Below, in pieces: positions 60,629-64,000 of a DNA stretch of 64,000 nt (positions within the stretch are counted from its first letter, which is position 1; the number at the start of each line of letters is the position of its first letter). The stretch lies in the NCBI GenBank assembly GCA_030407315.1, contig JALQPE010002028.1, positions 186,001 to 250,000 of the forward strand, read 5' to 3'. Below the pieces are notes generated by a model. The model saw only the letters and a list, made by a program, of their open reading frames with translations. It made no database searches and was not told the DNA's origin. This DNA is from Asparagopsis taxiformis. Its lineage: Eukaryota; Rhodophyta; Florideophyceae; Bonnemaisoniales; Bonnemaisoniaceae. Position numbers and translations under genes: made by a program.

Positions 60629-60694
60629 ACAGTACACTATAGCTTGTAACGCAATACTGTACTGTATTGTACAAGTGTACAGTCGCTACTGTAC
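60629..60694. repeat. cluster of ACTGTAC / GTACAGT words
   Basis: The words ACAGTAC, ACTGTACTGTA, GTACAGT and ACTGTAC occur within 66 bases. This could be a binding-site cluster. Confidence 0.45.
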
Positions 60695-60904
60695 GGCTGA
60701 ACTGAAGCGACCGGGTCGAGCGTATGATGCTGCCCGATTTTTAAACGAGTAAATTATTGATCGGCCGGCGCGCCCGCGCTGTGCGCGCGTATGATACCGC
60801 GTCTTACCGACACCTGCCGCCCAGTCCATGGACGTTAACACAACGGCCCAATCTGCAGTGCCAATCGCGCAGCGCTCTGCGTGACACTTATTAAACATAC
60901 CCAA

Positions 60905-60943
60905 CTGCACTGCACGGCACTGCACTACATTGCACTGTGCAGT
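60905..60943. repeat. cluster of GCACTGCA words
   Basis: Repeats of GCACTGCA and TGCACTG in 39 bases, upstream of the RING gene. The words GCAGTG and CACTGC also occur near 41443-41485. Confidence 0.45.
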
Positions 60944-61361
60944 CCGACTCTGACGAGGCCCTAAAAATATTTGCGCCCAACAACAACCCATTCACAGCTG
61001 CCACGCCACCCTAAAACCCTTCAGATCCTCGTCTCTCCATTATTACACCATCATTCGCGTGCACGCCGCGCCGCCACCAACGCCCTCCCGCCGCTATGTC
61101 CGACGACCTAGCACACCCACCACGACGCTGGTCCTCCCGTCTCCGAGTCATCCTCCAGTCACGTTCCGTGAGAAGACGCGCTTCCACCCCCGCCCCTCCT
61201 CCATCACCGCCAATCCATCCGATGCCCGCTCCATACCATCCCCGTCTTTGCCGCTCTCAGCCCCCGCCGACGTGCCCATCGCCCCCTCCCGTCGCAGTCA
61301 GCGTCGTCGTCGCCAGCGCCGATCCTCCCCGGCTGAAACACGTCTAATTCCCGACTCCAAC

Positions 61362-62195
61362 ATGGAGCGCACCATGCGCACCTCACTGCCCTCCCACGCC
61401 CAGCTCCGCTACCGTCGGCCCTCCCTCGACGGCTTCGAATATGCAGACGTCCCCGCTCAGCCCCGCTCCGTCGTTTCCGCAACCCACGCCGAGCTGCAGG
61501 CCTTTCAGGAACAGGAACTCTTCGCCGTTGTTAATAGGATCCTCGAGGAGTATCACACCGCACCACCATCCAGTCTAGACCCCAACCGTGTCTCCTCAAT
61601 GCAGGGCGAGCGCTTGCCACCGTACAATCGTACCCGCCCCCCTTTTCGTGTCAATAATACTTTTTACGTCGCCGGAGGTCGGCGTCACTCGCGTCATAAT
61701 CACCATTCCACAGGTGTGGACAGCGAGTATATGTTCAATATGAGGACGATGCAGTTCAACGCCGCCAATGATTGTGCTGGCGCTACAGATGATCAGATTG
61801 ATTTGTTGCCGACCTTTACGTTGGAGAAGGGTGAAACGCGTCCGTTGCGCGAGATATTTGCAAGTATGCAGCGCGCTGGCGATGTCGACGCAAAGATTGC
61901 GCTCATACAACCTGGCGCTGAGAGCGATGATGAGACTGGCGGTCAAATGACTAGTTACACCGAATGTGCTATTTGTTTGTGCGACTTTGAAGCTGGCGAT
62001 GAAGTGACAGTGTTACCGTGCGGACACTTTTTCCATCTCAATGGCTGCGTTCGTGAATGGCTCAGTCGTCATGCGCGCACATGTCCCACTTGCCGTGCGG
62101 ACATTTGCTCGCCGAGTTCGAGCTCGGATGGAGTTGCGAGTCATTCGGCCACTGTGGCAACTTCTAGTGATATTCTGGTGGATCAGCGGGTTTAG
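61362..62195 (+). CDS. RING-H2 finger protein, likely E3 ubiquitin ligase
   Basis: 277 aa from ATG 61362. RING-H2 proteins bring E2-ubiquitin to a substrate. The C3H2C3 finger is complete near the C-terminus: CAICLCDFEAGDEV, LPCGHFFHLNGC, then CPTC. The N-terminal half is disordered and Arg/Pro/Ser-rich (about 1-40), and a helical region (about 50-190) precedes the RING. No membrane segment is visible, so it is probably soluble. The frame is open for 101 more codons upstream with strong third-position C, which hints that the true start may be at 61096 after a one-base break. Confidence 0.85.
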   Translation: MERTMRTSLPSHAQLRYRRPSLDGFEYADVPAQPRSVVSATHAELQAFQEQELFAVVNRILEEYHTAPPSSLDPNRVSSMQGERLPPYNRTRPPFRVNNTFYVAGGRRHSRHNHHSTGVDSEYMFNMRTMQFNAANDCAGATDDQIDLLPTFTLEKGETRPLREIFASMQRAGDVDAKIALIQPGAESDDETGGQMTSYTECAICLCDFEAGDEVTVLPCGHFFHLNGCVREWLSRHARTCPTCRADICSPSSSSDGVASHSATVATSSDILVDQRV

Positions 62196-62623
62196 AAATG
62201 CGTGCGTGCGTGCTTTGTATGCTTGCGGAATGTTGGTTGGTTGTTTATGTTAGGCTGTTGCTGCACTTGTATTTTATTCTAAACTAGTGTTGCGCGCTTC
62301 CACCCGCCGCTTTGGAGCGTCTGTCTGTACATGGTGGCCTATCTGCCGGTCTGCACGTGTTGCAGTTGGCAATCTAACTCGTATTTGCACACGATACTGG
62401 AGAGCAAATCAGGCGCAACGTCTAACAATAAAGAAATCATCGGTTGCATCCTTCCAGCCCCGCGCAGCGTCTAACAACCCTCGTTTGCATCTCTCATTGG
62501 ACACGCTGTCCTGTCTATATCATACAAACAACTTGATATGATGTGCATCCAAAATTACTGCCAGACTATTATCTCGTTCGACTCCCCTCCTCCGCCTGCG
62601 TCGCTTCTCTCTCTCTATCCATC
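62196..62623. other. intergenic region before the PFA-DSP gene
   Basis: 428 bases. C/T-rich just before ATG 62624. No TATA box and no RNA gene seen. Confidence 0.4.
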
Positions 62624-63243
<620 letters not shown>

Positions 63244-63259
63244 TGGTGCAGTGTGTCGA

Positions 63260-63964
63260 CTATCGCGTTTCGCGGATATCCGAACTGGAGATGTCGACGC
63301 GAAAACCTGGAATTTCTTCAAACAAATCGTGCAGCCCGATGGGGATGCGTACATCGCCTAGAGTTTGAAACACGTCTGACTTTTTCGTTTTGGACTGCTC
63401 CAATCGACCGGCCACTAGAATTTTGCACCCCTTGGCCTTCATTTCAATCAGCGCAGCCACCATGCCCTCCTCTCCGCCGTAGTACTTTGGTGCCACAATG
63501 CGCAGCGCCGTGTCCGTTCCGACGACGAATTTGGAGTTTGGGTACAGCTCTGCTTTTCTAGTGAAGAAGGGCGCAGAGGCGATGATGACGTTTTCGTCGC
63601 TGTTAAACTGCTGTAATCGCTCGTAGATGACATCGGATTTGAGTGCAGGTTTGTCAGGATTGGTTACTGAAATTTCATAAGCTGCAACAGCATCAGGATA
63701 CTTGGCCTTTGCTACAGCCATGAGCTGCCTGTGACCATGATGCAACGGGTTGAAAGAGCCCGGGAATATTAATGACGACTTCTTGGTATCAACATTGCAG
63801 CGGCCGTTTATGAACTCGACAAACTGGGCGTGGCCGTCCACAACGCAGCGTACAGGGTCTGCATGTTCATGCACGTGCGGTCCAGTTATGCTGTCACCTT
63901 GGCTGAGTGACTCGCGCACCAATTGCATGCCGCTATGGCGGGAGAAGACGAGTGAATTAGTCAT
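63260..63964 (-). CDS. nucleotidylyltransferase-superfamily protein (NMNAT-like fold)
   Basis: 234 aa from ATG 63964. The superfamily transfers nucleotidyl groups through an HxGH motif. Seen: IFPGSFNPLHHGHRQLM (67-82), EISVTNPDKPAL, FVVGTDTALRIVAPKYY and the closing VDISSSDIRE. The text closely parallels a plant protein of unknown substrate that also has an N-terminal CinA-like domain; here only ~55 unrelated residues come first, so that domain is absent, or lies beyond the window edge in a missing exon. Substrate not known. Confidence 0.85.
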   Translation of the reverse strand: MTNSLVFSRHSGMQLVRESLSQGDSITGPHVHEHADPVRCVVDGHAQFVEFINGRCNVDTKKSSLIFPGSFNPLHHGHRQLMAVAKAKYPDAVAAYEISVTNPDKPALKSDVIYERLQQFNSDENVIIASAPFFTRKAELYPNSKFVVGTDTALRIVAPKYYGGEEGMVAALIEMKAKGCKILVAGRLEQSKTKKSDVFQTLGDVRIPIGLHDLFEEIPGFRVDISSSDIRETR

Positions 63965-64000
63965 GGCGGTGTTTGAATGCGTTTGCTTGACGGTGGGAGC

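Larger units (their letters stand above)
60516..61361. promoter_or_regulatory. upstream region of the RING-H2 gene with repeated short motifs
   Basis: 846 bases. CCAATC lies at 60848-60853 and 60861-60866. A cluster of ACTGTAC/GTACAGT words (60629-60694) and one of GCACTGCA words (60905-60943) lie upstream. The RING frame is open upstream of 61362 without an ATG; an ATG at 61096 in another frame is a candidate start if a base is missing. Confidence 0.4.

Overview
The window reads as nuclear DNA of a compact, gene-dense, intron-poor photosynthetic eukaryote. The eukaryotic genes include Mediator MED14, splicing factor CWC22, Derlin, golgin-84, NVL/Rix7, DBP9 and ING, plus spliceosomal introns with GT...AG ends. 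The plastid-related genes are an LdpA-type iron-sulfur protein, an ABCI11/EcfA-like ATPase and phosphoglycolate phosphatase, most with transit-like N-termini. A unicellular alga with a primary plastid fits best. A red alga of the intron-poor kind is my guess, but nothing here settles the lineage.

About 30 protein genes are supported, mostly on alternating strands, so divergent pairs share promoters and convergent pairs meet within 16-350 bp. Region by region: an ING gene cut by the left edge (1-656); two tandem members of an unrecognised family (1058-4150); a CLC channel (4658-7582); PP2C and an MPDU1-like PQ-loop protein (7698-9991); DBP9 helicase, a creatininase-family hydrolase and an acidic-tailed unknown (10185-15324); a spliced ABC ATPase, CWC22 and a CGR1-like nucleolar protein (15812-20820); golgin-84, LdpA, a SAK-HAD phosphatase and a secretory-pathway membrane protein (21120-27057); a CENP-B/pogo-derived protein (27708-30290); a small spliced transit-peptide protein, NVL/Rix7 and phosphoglycolate phosphatase (31407-36084); a type I membrane glycoprotein and an NCKX exchanger (36231-41044); ZUP1 peptidase, MED14 and a possible Dsn1/Mis13 kinetochore protein (43274-50092); a 4.2 kb gene-poor stretch; then an unknown, Derlin, a large unknown, a Spg1/Tem1 GTPase, a RING-H2 protein, a PFA-DSP phosphatase and a nucleotidyltransferase (54301-63964).

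Functional themes: ribosome assembly (DBP9, NVL/Rix7, CGR1-like), gene expression (ING, MED14, CWC22), the secretory pathway (golgin-84, Derlin, MPDU1-like) and plastid metabolism (phosphoglycolate phosphatase, ABCI11-like, LdpA). I see no operon-like pathway cluster, no rRNA or tRNA gene, and no CRISPR array.

Main points of interest: a CLC protein that has lost both the gating and the proton glutamate; a domesticated pogo/CENP-B protein whose whole DDE triad is replaced; an undescribed tandem paralogue family; a Spg1-like GTPase without the switch II glutamine; three one-base frame breaks in otherwise intact genes; and a strong C-rich to G-rich skew along each gene. Many genes are open upstream through non-ATG codons, so I chose ATG starts from frame, domain and promoter context.
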